Assembly: GCF_014197535.1 (NCBI RefSeq)
Contig: NZ_JACIFV010000004.1
Span: 248,001 to 312,000, forward strand
Source of the DNA: Rhizobium aethiopicum
Lineage (GTDB): Bacteria > Pseudomonadota > Alphaproteobacteria > Rhizobiales > Rhizobiaceae
Reading direction: 5' to 3'
DNA length: 64,000 nucleotides
This document shows positions 7,959-16,767 of this stretch, in pieces (the stretch's first letter is position 1; the number at the start of each line of letters is the position of its first letter). The translations under genes were made by a program, and so were the position numbers. A model generated the notes under the pieces. The model was not told the origin of the DNA. It was given only the letters and a program-made list of their open reading frames with translations, and ran no database searches.

Positions 7959-8150
7959 TCACGAGCGGAAGAAGCTTTCAGCGACCTGCCGCTCGGATGC
8001 TTTGCGGGCGGCTTCGGCTTCGAGCCGGGCGATCTCGGTTTTCAACAATTCCACTCGCGCCTTCAGCTCATCCACCGAAAGCATGGAGAGATCGGCGCCG
8101 ATCTCGTGGGCGGTTTTCTTCTGCGGCCGGTCGTCATCGATAAAGCTCAT
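7959..8150 (-). CDS. DUF1192-family small coiled-coil protein
   Basis: The protein has 63 residues when started at MSFIDDDRPQKK, where AGGAGGAG precedes the ATG; a start 30 bases upstream has no such site. The region SMLSVDELKARVELLKTEIARLEAEAARK forms a leucine-repeat amphipathic helix, and the tail ends ESFFRS. DUF1192 proteins are short alphaproteobacterial coiled coils of unknown function. It is encoded just before rcdA on the same strand, but a terminator-like hairpin and two CtrA-like boxes separate them, so they are probably separate transcripts. Confidence 0.85.
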   Translation of the reverse strand: MSFIDDDRPQKKTAHEIGADLSMLSVDELKARVELLKTEIARLEAEAARKASERQVAESFFRS

Positions 8151-8309
8151 CGGTTCTCCTCCTTTTGCTGCCGGCAGCATAATGCCGAAAAATGCGGCCG
8201 ATACGGAATCGGAATTTAGGCCGATCCGGCCGAAATCCAGTCTCGCCTCCCCATTTTCGTTTTTCGTGAGCCACGGAGAAAACCGCAGCGCGGCTTTGTG
8301 CAGGAAGGC

Positions 8310-9590
8310 TTAACCGAACTTTACAGCAGGATCGCTGCTTTCGGGAGATTTGCCGGTGCCACGATCGGCCAGCGACATGCTCTGCGGTGTCAGCATCGGC
8401 GACGTGCCGGTCGGGATCGTCGTATAGGCGTCGCGGTCGCTGGCGGGGACGGCGGCGCGGATGCGGCTTCTGATAATCGCATAAACGGTGATCAACACAT
8501 GGGCGACGGCGGTGACCAGGAAAAGCGCGTGCGGGGTGATTGCCGACATGACGGGGCCGCCGAGCGTCGGGCCGATGACCGTGCCGATGCCGTAGAGCAG
8601 CAGCAGGCCGCCGGAGACCTTGACGAAATCCTCCGACGCCGCGAAGTCGTTGGCGTGAGCGACAGCGATCGGATAGAGCGTGTTTGCCACCGCGCCGTAA
8701 AGGACAACGAGCCCGATCAGCAAGGCTGGAGATGTCGGGTGAAGCAGAAAGATCAGCAGGCCGGCGATGGCGGCAATCGCCGACAGGGCGGCAAGCACGT
8801 AGCGCCGGTCGATACGATCAGAAAGCCGGCCGGCCGGCAGCTGCATCATGGCGCCGGCGAAGATGGTTGCGCTCATCATGATGGCGATGCTGGTGTCGGA
8901 AAGGCCGGCGCCGGCGCCGAAGACAGCGCCCAGCGTGCCGTAAGCGCCGTTGGCAATGCCGACGAGCAGAATGCCGAGGCAGGAAACGGGCGAATTGCGA
9001 TACAGCGCCGGCAGGTCGAGGCGCACGGCCTTCAGCGGCTGCGGTGAAGCCGCGGTCGAGAGCGTCGTCGGCAGCATGGCGATGCAATAAAAGATGCCGC
9101 AGATCATGAACAGCACCGGCGTGCGTACATCTTCGAGCGGGATCATCATCTGGCCGCCGACGACACCGAGCAGGGTGATGCCGATATAGAGCGAGAAAAT
9201 CGCACCGCGGCTCTCGTTGCTGGCGCGCTCGTTCAGCCAGCTTTCGATGATCATCGACGTGCCGGCGGTGGAGAAGCCGGTCACCGCGCGCAGGATCACC
9301 CACCAGAACGGATCGATGATTATGCCGCTGACCAGCGCGATGATGGCGATGATCGAGATGAATCCGGAGAAGGCTCTGACATGGCCGACGCGGCGCACCA
9401 GTTTCGGCGCCACCAGGCAGCCGATGACGAAGCCGCCGGCCCATGAGGTGCCAAGCAGGCCGAGCGTCGTCGTGGCGTAGCCTTCGAGATTGCCGCGTAC
9501 GGGAAGCAGGATACCCTGCAGACCATTGCCCATGAAAAGGAAGAGCGTGCCAAAGAGCAGCGCGGCGACGGACAGCAGATTTCTCTTCAT
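8310..9590 (-). CDS. MFS transporter
   Basis: A 426-residue protein with about twelve hydrophobic segments through residue 395 and a polar cytoplasmic C-terminal tail of about 35 residues. The loop after the second helix (APKLVRRVGHVRAFSG) matches the GxxxDRxGR-like region of the major facilitator superfamily, and GRLSDRIDRR in the middle loop is the second copy. The overall composition resembles the YcaD-like subgroup. The substrate is not identifiable. No regulator is adjacent. Confidence 0.85.
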   Translation of the reverse strand: MKRNLLSVAALLFGTLFLFMGNGLQGILLPVRGNLEGYATTTLGLLGTSWAGGFVIGCLVAPKLVRRVGHVRAFSGFISIIAIIALVSGIIIDPFWWVILRAVTGFSTAGTSMIIESWLNERASNESRGAIFSLYIGITLLGVVGGQMMIPLEDVRTPVLFMICGIFYCIAMLPTTLSTAASPQPLKAVRLDLPALYRNSPVSCLGILLVGIANGAYGTLGAVFGAGAGLSDTSIAIMMSATIFAGAMMQLPAGRLSDRIDRRYVLAALSAIAAIAGLLIFLLHPTSPALLIGLVVLYGAVANTLYPIAVAHANDFAASEDFVKVSGGLLLLYGIGTVIGPTLGGPVMSAITPHALFLVTAVAHVLITVYAIIRSRIRAAVPASDRDAYTTIPTGTSPMLTPQSMSLADRGTGKSPESSDPAVKFG

Positions 9591-9762
9591 TTCCCAGACT
9601 CGGTCTTAAGCGATTATGAACGGACATAAGGCAAGACCTGCGCCTGCCCAGCCTCAAGATGATTGATTGTGCCCCGGAATGCCTTTACGGCGTGTGTGAT
9701 CCTCTTGTTCGCGCGGAAAAATGTCCGTCCTGTGGCATTCGGAAAAACGGAAAAAATAAAGC

Positions 9763-9927
9763 ATGACAAAGCTGATAGCCTTGCTGCTCATCCTTGCCAT
9801 GGCGATACAGGTGATCAAGCCGCTCGGGCTTCCCGGCCTCCGGCGGCGGATGGATTTCTGGAAGATCGCGCTGATCGCCTTCGGCATATGGGCAGTGGCG
9901 TTGCTGTCGCGCGACTTTCTGATGTAA
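9763..9927 (+). CDS. 54-residue predicted inner-membrane protein
   Basis: A short gene that length cut-offs easily miss. The frame from ATG 9763 to TAA 9925-9927 encodes 54 residues, starting MTKLIALLLILAMAIQVIKP. A first hydrophobic helix spans about residues 4-17, a basic turn LRRRMDFWK follows, and a second helix spans about 35-48 (IALIAFGIWAVALL). It ends RDFLM. The ATG follows an A/G-rich stretch (GGAAAAACGGAAAAAATAAAGC), a possible weak ribosome-binding site. It lies between the divergent MFS gene and the convergent phzF. The two-helix hairpin pattern with a clean basic loop argues for a real small membrane protein. Its function is unknown. Confidence 0.65.
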   Translation: MTKLIALLLILAMAIQVIKPLGLPGLRRRMDFWKIALIAFGIWAVALLSRDFLM

Positions 9928-9954
9928 GCCTCGGCAGAAGCCTCGATGTGGCCG

Positions 9955-10878
9955 TCAGTCCTGCAGGATGATTTCGCCGCGCATCACGGCAACGCAGTTT
10001 CCCGAGATGATGACATCGGTGACGAGGCCGCCGGATTTTGCCACGTCGAGGGTGATGACGCTGCGGCGGCCCATTTCCACGCCCTGTTCGATGGTGATGC
10101 GGACGTTCATATCGGCCTCCGGCGTCAGCGCGACGAGATAGGCGCCGAGAGCGGCCGAAGCGCTGCCGGTTGCCGGATCTTCGGGTACGTTGTCGAGAGG
10201 CGCGAACATGCGGGCGCGAATAGCCCACGGATTTTCGGGTGTCCTAGCATAGACGAAGAGGGAGAAGTCGTGGCCGCTCGTCGTCTGCCGGCCGGCGGCG
10301 GCCTGGAAGCCGGCGAGATTCGGACGGGCGGCGGAGAGCGCCTCGAGCCCGTTCAACTCGGCAATGGCGAAGTTCAGGCCGACCGAGGCAAAGACAGGGG
10401 CGTGGGCGGTTTTGACGATGGCGCCGGGTTCGAGCCCGATGCAGCGGGCGATGATTTCCTCGGCAATGGTATCGCCGACCGTTAGTGGCTGCGGCGCGCG
10501 GATGGCTGTTGCCGCAACCTTTCCGCCGCTGCGTCTCAGGTCGACCTCGACGATGCCGGCTTCTTCCTCGAAGCGCAGCTTCTCGCCGACCGGCTTACCG
10601 AAGATCTCCGCCTGCTGGCCGAGCACGTAGGCGGTGCCGACGTTCGGATGGCCGGCAAAGGGGATTTCCATCGTCGGGGTGAAGATGCGCACGCGGGCAG
10701 AATTCTCGGGGTCTTCCGGCGGCAGGACGAAAGTCACCTCGGAATAGTTGAACTCGGTGGCGATCTTCTGCATCGCCGCATCGGTGAGGCCGCGCGCATC
10801 GGAGATGACCGCAAGCGGATTGCCCTCGAAGCGCGTGAAGGTGAAGACATCGACGGTGACGTAGGAAAGGGTGTTCAT
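9955..10878 (-). CDS. PhzF-family isomerase
   Basis: The protein has 307 residues with the PhzF (DapF-like fold) signatures. FEGNPLAVI lies near residue 20, FNYSEVTFVL near residue 45 includes the catalytic glutamate of the family, FAGHPNVGTAYVLG lies near residue 75, and [15 protein letters not shown] lies near residue 235. Despite the name, most PhzF homologues outside phenazine producers are isomerases or epimerases of unknown substrate, and no phz genes are nearby. It is a stand-alone leftward gene, with a RIME repeat pair in its upstream region. Confidence 0.88.
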   Translation of the reverse strand: MNTLSYVTVDVFTFTRFEGNPLAVISDARGLTDAAMQKIATEFNYSEVTFVLPPEDPENSARVRIFTPTMEIPFAGHPNVGTAYVLGQQAEIFGKPVGEKLRFEEEAGIVEVDLRRSGGKVAATAIRAPQPLTVGDTIAEEIIARCIGLEPGAIVKTAHAPVFASVGLNFAIAELNGLEALSAARPNLAGFQAAAGRQTTSGHDFSLFVYARTPENPWAIRARMFAPLDNVPEDPATGSASAALGAYLVALTPEADMNVRITIEQGVEMGRRSVITLDVAKSGGLVTDVIISGNCVAVMRGEIILQD

Positions 10879-10992
10879 CGCGGCTCCTGTTGTGGCGGGC
10901 CGTTATGAATAATCACGGATTTAGATGGGACGAAGTGGTTTCTTGTCGCCGTGACAATGAGAAGGAGGGTGTCTGGCGCGTTGGGTTGGTTG

Positions 10993-11151
10993 CTCCCTTC
11001 CCCCCAGCGGGGAGAAGGTAGCCCGAAGGGTCGGATGAGGGGGCCGCGGCAGAACATTTGTTATTGTTGTGAGCGAGCAGGGCAATCAATGCTGTGCCGT
11101 GTGGCCCCCTCATCTGCCTGCCGGCATCTTCTCCCCGCTGGGGAGAAGGGG
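10993..11151. repeat. RIME-like intergenic palindrome pair
   Basis: Two GC-rich palindromic modules face each other. Module 1 (10993-11047) has a CCCCAGCGGGGAGAAGG core followed by CCCGAAGGGTCGGATGAGGGGGC. Module 2 (about 11103-11151) is the reverse arrangement, GGCCCCCTCAT ... CTTCTCCCCGCTGGGGAGAAG. They enclose about 55 bases. This matches the Rhizobium intergenic mosaic element (RIME) type, and a second pair with the same design lies at 47734-47888. The rest of the 397-base gap between phzF and the aldolase gene shows no coding signal. Confidence 0.8.
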
Positions 11152-11275
11152 TATGTGGCGGCGCTGAGCTCCTCCCTCAATGTGACGGCCACAGACGTAG
11201 CGAGGGAGGCGGGGGGATTAGGCAAGAGCAGCAACATTGTGGTTGCTGCCCTCGCCCTTTCCCAAATGCTCAAAA

Positions 11276-12301
11276 TCAGGCGGCCTTTTCCAGGTCCTTC
11301 TTCCAGCTGCCCTTGGCGGCGAGACTGTTCATCTCGGCGCGATGGGTGAATTCACGCTGGCCGGCGGCGACGTTTTCCGGCTTGCCGTTCCAGGCCTTCA
11401 GCGCACTGTCCTGCAGGGCGCGGCCGTAGGAGAAGGTGACGAACCAGGGCAGGTCGGCTGTGGCATTGATCGCCGAAAGGTGCGCGCTCGCTTCTTCGGT
11501 CGACTGGCCGCCGGAGAGGAAGGCGATGCCGGGAACCGCAGAGGGAACCGTGCGCTTCAGCACCTGCACGGTGCGTTCGGCGACTTCGGCGACCGAGGCC
11601 TTGCGGGCGTTCTTGCCGTCGATGACCATGTTCGGCTTCAGGATCATGCCTTCGAGGCTGACGCGGGCATCGGCCAGTTCCTCAAAAACGATGCGCAGCG
11701 TGGATTCGGTGACTTCGGCGCAGCGGTCGATATTGTGGTCGCCCGGCTTGCCGTCCATCAGGCATTCCGGCTCGACGATCGGAACGATCTTGGCTTCCTG
11801 GCAGAGGGCCGCGTAGCGGGCAAGCGCCTGAGCGTTGGCGCGAACCGAGCCGCGGGTCGGCAGTGTCGAGGAGATGGCGACGACGCCGCGCCACTTGGCG
11901 AAACGGGCGCCAGCCTCATAATAGCGGGCAAGGCGCTCGCCGAGACCATCGAGGCCTTCGGTGATGGTTTCGCCCGGAAATTTGGCCATCGGCTTGGCGC
12001 CGGTATCGACCTTGATGCCGGGAATGGAACCAGCGGCGCGGATGATATCGACGAAAGGCGTGCCGTCCGCGGCCTTCTGGAAGAGCGTCTCTTCGAAGAG
12101 GATAACGCCGGAAATATATTTCTTCATCGCCTCGTCGGAGCGGAAGAGCATCTCGCGGTAATCGCGACGGCTCGTTTCGGTCGATTCGAGATTGATCGTG
12201 TCGAAACGCTTCTTGATGGTCGAGGTCGATTCATCAGCCGCAAGCAGTCCCCTGCCGCCTGCAACCATCTGCACTGCAATATCTTCCAGTCGTTCGCTCA
12301 T
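11276..12301 (-). CDS. fbaB: Fructose-bisphosphate aldolase, class I
   Basis: A 341-residue class I (Schiff-base) aldolase. The start is placed at MSERLEDIAVQMVAGGRG, with GGAGAG before the ATG; an upstream ATG only adds six residues. The conserved GLLAADESTSTIKKRF lies near residue 20, and EPECLMDG and LEGMILKPNMV contain the expected acidic residue and the Schiff-base lysine. GIAFLSGGQS forms the phosphate-binding loop. It cleaves or forms fructose-1,6-bisphosphate and serves gluconeogenesis in rhizobia. It is downstream of pgk on the same strand, but a terminator-like hairpin and a large operator-like palindrome lie between them, so it likely has its own promoter. Confidence 0.95.
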   Translation of the reverse strand: MSERLEDIAVQMVAGGRGLLAADESTSTIKKRFDTINLESTETSRRDYREMLFRSDEAMKKYISGVILFEETLFQKAADGTPFVDIIRAAGSIPGIKVDTGAKPMAKFPGETITEGLDGLGERLARYYEAGARFAKWRGVVAISSTLPTRGSVRANAQALARYAALCQEAKIVPIVEPECLMDGKPGDHNIDRCAEVTESTLRIVFEELADARVSLEGMILKPNMVIDGKNARKASVAEVAERTVQVLKRTVPSAVPGIAFLSGGQSTEEASAHLSAINATADLPWFVTFSYGRALQDSALKAWNGKPENVAAGQREFTHRAEMNSLAAKGSWKKDLEKAA

Positions 12302-12396
12302 TCGTTCTCTCCACAGCATGAAACATCGGCGGTTTAAGAATATAGGACGGCGATAACAGAAGTTTATAGGGAGGAAAATGGAAGGCTAAGTCACTG

Positions 12397-12423
12397 AAAC
12401 GATTGAAATCGTTTCAATCGTTT
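12397..12423. promoter_or_regulatory. Large LacI-type operator-like palindrome upstream of fbaB
   Basis: Perfect 12-bp arms AAACGATTGAAA (12397-12408) and TTTCAATCGTTT (12412-12423) are separated by TCG. It lies about 95 bases before the aldolase start codon. The nested TTGAAA-TCG-TTTCAA resembles LacI-family operators. PckR, the LacI-type regulator of central carbon metabolism in Sinorhizobium, is a candidate binder by analogy only. Confidence 0.55.
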
Positions 12424-12452
12424 GAAAAACTGGGATTTTTTCCGGCGCTTGA

Positions 12453-12488
12453 GCAAAAGACCGCGGAAGGCTTCTCGCCGCCGCGGTC
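12453..12488 (-). terminator. Terminator after pgk
   Basis: The stem GACCGCGG/CCGCGGTC (12459-12466 and 12481-12488) has a 14-base loop. On the minus strand it is followed by TTTTGC. It lies 36 bases beyond the pgk stop. Confidence 0.7.
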
Positions 12489-12524
12489 TATCCACATGTA
12501 AAACCTGCCAAATTCGCTTAGCGC

Positions 12525-13727
12525 TCATTTGCCGGCGTTGAGGACGGCGACGCCGGGTAACTCCTTGCCTTCCATCCATTCGAGGAAAGCGCCGCCGGCG
12601 GTGGAGACATAGGTGAAATCGTCGGCAACGCCGGCATGGTTCAGCGCTGAGACGGTATCGCCGCCGCCGGCAACCGAGGTCAGCTTGCCGGCTGCTGTGC
12701 GCTCGGCGGCGTATTTTGCGACTGCAACCGTTGCGGCATCGAAGGGCTCGATCTCGAAGGCGCCGAGCGGACCGTTCCAGACGAGCGTCGAGGCGCGCTC
12801 GATCCAGGCATTGATGGCCTGAATGGATTTCGGCCCGACGTCGAGCACCATGGCATCGGCGGGAATGGCGTTGATATCGACCGTCTCATTGGCGGCACCC
12901 GCCTTGAACTCGCCGGCGACGACACCGTCTTCCGGCAGAATGATGGCGCAGCCTGATGTCGCGGCCTCGATCATGATCTGCTTGGCGGTTTCAGCAAGAT
13001 CATGCTCGCAGAGCGACTTGCCGACATTGGTGCCACGCGCGGCGATGAAGGTATTGGCCATGCCGCCGCCGATGACGAGTGCATCGACCTTCTTCACAAG
13101 ATTCATCAAAAGATCGATCTTGGTCGAGACCTTGGCGCCGCCGACGATGGCGACGACGGGGCGGGTGGGACTGCCGAGACCTTTTTCCAGCGCTTCCAGC
13201 TCGGCCTGCATGGTGCGGCCGGCAAAGGCCGGCAGGTGGTGAGCAAGGCCTTCGGTGGAAGCATGGGCGCGGTGGGCGGCGGAGAAGGCGTCATTGACAT
13301 AGATATCGCCGTTGGCGGCGAGCGCCTTGGTGAAATCGGGATCGTTCTTTTCCTCGCCCTTGTGAAAGCGGGTGTTTTCCAGCAGCAGAATATCGCCATT
13401 ATTCATTCCGGCTACTGCGGAAGCGGCGGCCTCGCCGATGCAGTCGGAGGCCGTCAGCACCGCGTGATCGAGCACTTCCTCGACGGAAGAGGCGATTAGC
13501 GACAGCGACAGATCCGCCGACGGACCGTCCTTCGGCCGGCCGAAATGGGCAAGCAGGATCACCTTGGCGCCTTTGCCCGACAGTTCGAGGATCGTCGGCG
13601 CCACTCGCTCGATGCGCGTCGTATCGGTGACCTTGCCGTCCTTGACCGGGACATTGAGGTCGACACGGATGAGCACGCGCTTGCCGCTGATGTCGGAGAG
13701 ATCGTCGAGGGTCTTGAAAGAAGGCAT
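12525..13727 (-). CDS. pgk: Phosphoglycerate kinase
   Basis: A 400-residue PGK started at [19 protein letters not shown], the usual family start; the upstream in-frame ATG adds 18 residues that do not fit. [11 protein letters not shown] near residue 22 and LLAHFGRPK near residue 60 form the phosphoglycerate site. [16 protein letters not shown] and [11 protein letters not shown] mark the nucleotide side. The length is normal for bacterial PGK. It lies in a leftward cluster with tkt and gap upstream and fbaB downstream, although two small genes and an antiporter gene separate it from gap. Confidence 0.97.
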   Translation of the reverse strand: MPSFKTLDDLSDISGKRVLIRVDLNVPVKDGKVTDTTRIERVAPTILELSGKGAKVILLAHFGRPKDGPSADLSLSLIASSVEEVLDHAVLTASDCIGEAAASAVAGMNNGDILLLENTRFHKGEEKNDPDFTKALAANGDIYVNDAFSAAHRAHASTEGLAHHLPAFAGRTMQAELEALEKGLGSPTRPVVAIVGGAKVSTKIDLLMNLVKKVDALVIGGGMANTFIAARGTNVGKSLCEHDLAETAKQIMIEAATSGCAIILPEDGVVAGEFKAGAANETVDINAIPADAMVLDVGPKSIQAINAWIERASTLVWNGPLGAFEIEPFDAATVAVAKYAAERTAAGKLTSVAGGGDTVSALNHAGVADDFTYVSTAGGAFLEWMEGKELPGVAVLNAGK

Positions 13728-13797
13728 GGGGAAGATCCAGTCTTGGTTGGCGGAAGTCGCGCCGACCATAGCAAGGATCATTCGAGACGCAAGGCGT

Positions 13798-15678
13798 TCA
13801 ACGGCCGTTTTCGCGTCTAGCTTCCTCGCCTCCGGCCGATGCTTTCGGCATGGTTTCGGAGGCCGCCGCTTCGCGGTTGCGGCGTCCGTTCAACCTGTCG
13901 TGGATGCGCTGGATAATGTCCTTGAGATTGATGAAGATCGGCAGGGTGGTGGCCGGTTCGACCGCTTCGAGCGACATGCCGACCGAGGTGACGTGGTCGT
14001 GCTCGTCGAGATCACGGACGATGAGGATGATCGAGCCGAGACGCACGCGATCGGCATAATCGGCCTTGCCGCCGAGGCGCTGCCGCATCAGTTCCGCGAT
14101 CGTCAGGCCTTTCTCGGATTCGTTGAGCAGGCCGGGCCCATAGGCGGCATCGAGATCGGCGGCGGGACGGGCGGGCGAGAGCGCGAAGGCGCCGAAGAAT
14201 TCGGCATCGTCCTCATCCACCGGCGCACGGCTGGCGAAGAGCCGGTCGAGCAGCCGGGAATAGCTCGGCACGATGAAGAGATAGACCAGATCGTTTTCGC
14301 GCAGCCGCCCGGCATATTGATAACGCATTGACTTGCCGTCGCGGATGACAAGCGAAGGGGTGGCCCAGCGCGGAATGCGCTCGCCGCGCAGCACCGGACT
14401 GTCCTTGATGACACGGTAGGAGAGAAGTTCGTGGTTGGCGGCGCCGGGAAGATCGACCTCGACCTTGTCGACGGCGCCGATGCGCGGCGGAATGATCAGG
14501 CCGAGCTTCTTGGCTATCGGCTTGATCGTCCAGCCCTGGACGAGCAGGGAGACCAACACGATGATGAAGGCGGTGTTGAAGAAGAGCTGACCGTTTTCCA
14601 GGCCGCCGAGGATCGGCATGATAGCGAGCAAAATGGAGACGGCGCCGCGCAGGCCGACCCAGGCGACGAAACCGATCTCCTGCTGCGTATAATCGAACGG
14701 AAGCAGCGACAGCCAGATTGCCAGCGGTCGGGCAATGAAGATCAGGAAGAGGGCAAGCAGGATCGCCGGCACGACGATGGCGGGAAATTGTGACGGCGTG
14801 GCGAGCAGGCCGAGCACCAGGAACATGATAATCTGCGCCAGCCAGGTCATGCCGTCCTGGAAGCGTTTGATGGTGCCAAGCGCCTGCATTCTCCGGTTTC
14901 CGGCGTAGATGCCGGCGACATAGACGGCGAGGAAGCCGCTGCCGCCGACCGCACCGGCGAAGGAGAAGACGAGAAGGGCAAGCGCCAGCACGAAGATCGG
15001 CGTCAGGCCGCGATCGGTGTCGAGCCTGCTGACGATCAGCACGATCATCATGCCGCCGAGCAGGCCGAGGATGACGCCGAGCCCCATCTGCTGCACGAAC
15101 ATGGCGAGCATGCCGATATTGATGCCGGCATAACGCTCGCCGCTCGCCAGGACCTCGACGAGGGCGATGGTGAGGAAGATCGCCATCGGATCGTTGGTGC
15201 CGGATTCGACTTCCAGCGTCGAGCGCACCTTATCGCGGATGTTGATGCCGCCGATGCGCAGCAGGAAGAAGACGGCGGCGGCATCCGTCGATGCGACGAT
15301 CGAACCGAGCAGCAGGCCTTCGAGCCAGGTGAAATTCAACAGCCACATGGCAGCGACGGCAAAGAGCGAGGCGGTGATCAGAACGCCGACCGAAGCGAGC
15401 GTCAAAGAAGGCACGGCCGCGAGCCGAAAGGCCTGCATCGGCGTACCGAAGCCGGAATCGAACAGGATGACGGCGAGCGCAATAGAACCGAGAATATAGG
15501 CGAGATAGTTGTTGCTGAATTCGATGCCGAGCCCGTCGACGCCGGCGGCAAGGCCGATCATCAGGAAGAGCAGCAGCAGCGGGGCGCCGAAGCGGAAGGC
15601 GAGCAGACTCGAAAAAGCGGCAAGAAGCACAAGCGCCGTCGCGACCAGCACCACGATATAGAACGCTTCCATGCCCAC
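13798..15678 (-). CDS. CPA1-type K+/H+ antiporter (CvrA/NhaP2-like)
   Basis: The protein has 626 residues. About twelve membrane helices lie in residues 1-400, beginning [17 protein letters not shown]. The conserved ion-site region [14 protein letters not shown] with its TD pair, and [18 protein letters not shown] with the ND pair, are both present. The cytoplasmic C-terminus holds a TrkA-C-like segment (about 405-490) and a CorC/HlyC-like domain (about 510-600, ending in [21 protein letters not shown]). This domain order is that of NhaP2/CvrA, which exchange K+ for H+. It sits between the small gene pair and pgk, with 70 bases to pgk. Confidence 0.88.
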   Translation of the reverse strand: MGMEAFYIVVLVATALVLLAAFSSLLAFRFGAPLLLLFLMIGLAAGVDGLGIEFSNNYLAYILGSIALAVILFDSGFGTPMQAFRLAAVPSLTLASVGVLITASLFAVAAMWLLNFTWLEGLLLGSIVASTDAAAVFFLLRIGGINIRDKVRSTLEVESGTNDPMAIFLTIALVEVLASGERYAGINIGMLAMFVQQMGLGVILGLLGGMMIVLIVSRLDTDRGLTPIFVLALALLVFSFAGAVGGSGFLAVYVAGIYAGNRRMQALGTIKRFQDGMTWLAQIIMFLVLGLLATPSQFPAIVVPAILLALFLIFIARPLAIWLSLLPFDYTQQEIGFVAWVGLRGAVSILLAIMPILGGLENGQLFFNTAFIIVLVSLLVQGWTIKPIAKKLGLIIPPRIGAVDKVEVDLPGAANHELLSYRVIKDSPVLRGERIPRWATPSLVIRDGKSMRYQYAGRLRENDLVYLFIVPSYSRLLDRLFASRAPVDEDDAEFFGAFALSPARPAADLDAAYGPGLLNESEKGLTIAELMRQRLGGKADYADRVRLGSIILIVRDLDEHDHVTSVGMSLEAVEPATTLPIFINLKDIIQRIHDRLNGRRNREAAASETMPKASAGGEEARRENGR

Positions 15679-16001
15679 CCCTTTCCATCGAATCCTTCGC
15701 GGATGCGGCCACCCCCGACCGATCCGTCCGTCTCAACCCCTCCGCCACGCACGTCGATCCATCAGTAAACGGCAAAACGGCAGAGAAGGGTAGGCCTTGC
15801 GGCTTAACCTCGTCTCGTGCTGCATCATGCTGCTGAACGGCTGCCGGACGGCCACCGACACGGAAATGCTACGGGAGAAACTCTCTATGAAGAATGTATA
15901 AGAAAATCAGGCAAGAGCAGGGCGAAAGGCAGGAAGATCGATTTTTCCTGCGGGTATCCGCAAACCGCAGCAGGATAGACACATTCCTCCATGCGGCCCC
16001 G
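15679..16001. other. Intergenic stretch, nothing recognised
   Basis: About 320 bases lie between the antiporter start and the end of the 58-residue small gene. Apart from the presumed antiporter promoter I see no gene, long palindrome or repeat. Confidence 0.5.
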
Positions 16002-16178
16002 TCAGAACACTGCCTGAAGTATGATGACGGCGAGGAACGAAAGACCGATGAACGCGGCAACCCGGATGGCCAGACGATTAGCCTTTGCCAACACGGCAGG
16101 TCTGACGTCCCGCTTGGGGTGAAAGCGCTGCCGCCGCTTGAGGGTGGTTTGGGACAAGCGTTTTTGCGCCTCTGCCAT
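16002..16178 (-). CDS. 58-residue single-pass membrane protein
   Basis: A small gene that length cut-offs would miss. The ATG at 16176-16178 is preceded by GGAGG at ideal spacing. The product is 58 residues, with a strongly basic N-terminal half (QKRLSQTTLKRRQRFHPKR) and one C-terminal hydrophobic helix (VAAFIGLSFLAVIILQAVF) running to the last residue. This is a tail-anchored or N-in single-pass topology. It follows the 106-residue conserved protein on the same strand with a gap of about 136 bases. The function is unknown; the strong ribosome-binding site and clear topology support it being real. Confidence 0.72.
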   Translation of the reverse strand: MAEAQKRLSQTTLKRRQRFHPKRDVRPAVLAKANRLAIRVAAFIGLSFLAVIILQAVF

Positions 16179-16314
16179 TTATCGCCTCCACTTAGATCAT
16201 CTCAGCCATTGTGCAGCGCTATTGCATTTCCTCAGTTTATCACGCTTGGCCAGCGAATTGCCAACCGTGATTCCGTTCTTCGGCCGCAACGAACCCGTCG
16301 CTTCGAAATGGCTT

Positions 16315-16635
16315 TCACGGTCCGTCTTCGGTGTCCTCGCCCTCGTCGGTCAGGTCTTCGACCGGCACCAGGAAAACGACGAACTCATCATCGATGGTCC
16401 TTTCCGGATCGTCGTCGAATTCATAGGCGTGTTCGACTTCGCTGGCTTCCTCAGCCGTCGCTTTGCGCAGGCTGAGCGTCGCCTTCCGGTCCCACAGGGG
16501 CTTGCCCTCGGATTCTAGAATGGTGAGGTCGTCACGAAAATCTTCCGCTTCGAAGAAATGCGTCGCTTCCTCATGGTTCTTCGAGCGAAAGCTGGCGACG
16601 GCGCGGCCGGCGACTTCAACGGTAAAGTAAACCAT
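16315..16635 (-). CDS. Conserved acidic hypothetical protein
   Basis: 106 residues from MVYFTVEVAGRAVASFRSK, with GAGGG in front of the ATG; an upstream ATG adds 11 residues without a good site. The N-terminal part looks like alternating strands and one helix. The C-terminal third is very acidic (DDDPERTIDDEF and EDLTDEGEDTEDGP). I recognise no domain. It lies directly downstream of gap on the same strand, beyond the gap terminator. Confidence 0.6.
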   Translation of the reverse strand: MVYFTVEVAGRAVASFRSKNHEEATHFFEAEDFRDDLTILESEGKPLWDRKATLSLRKATAEEASEVEHAYEFDDDPERTIDDEFVVFLVPVEDLTDEGEDTEDGP

Positions 16636-16715
16636 CCATCCCTCTTTATCTCCTCCGGATGGCAACACGGCCCCGGGGCCATCAACGATGCCATGACTGG
16701 CTTCACACGCCTATA

Positions 16716-16741
16716 ACAAAAACGGCCCGGTTTCCCGGGCC
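16716..16741 (-). terminator. Terminator after gap
   Basis: The stem GGCCCGG/CCGGGCC with a 4-base loop (16724-16741) is followed on the minus strand by GTTTTTG. It lies 26 bases past the gap stop. Confidence 0.85.
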
Positions 16742-16767
16742 ATCCATGATTTTCAATGATCCACCGC

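Noticed and set aside
9955-10878. Phenazine biosynthesis locus
   Set aside because: Only a PhzF-family gene is present; no other phz genes are nearby and PhzF homologues are widespread with other roles.
10993-11151. Insertion-sequence terminal repeats
   Set aside because: The palindromes enclose only about 55 bases with no transposase; a second copy has the same design, fitting RIME elements better.
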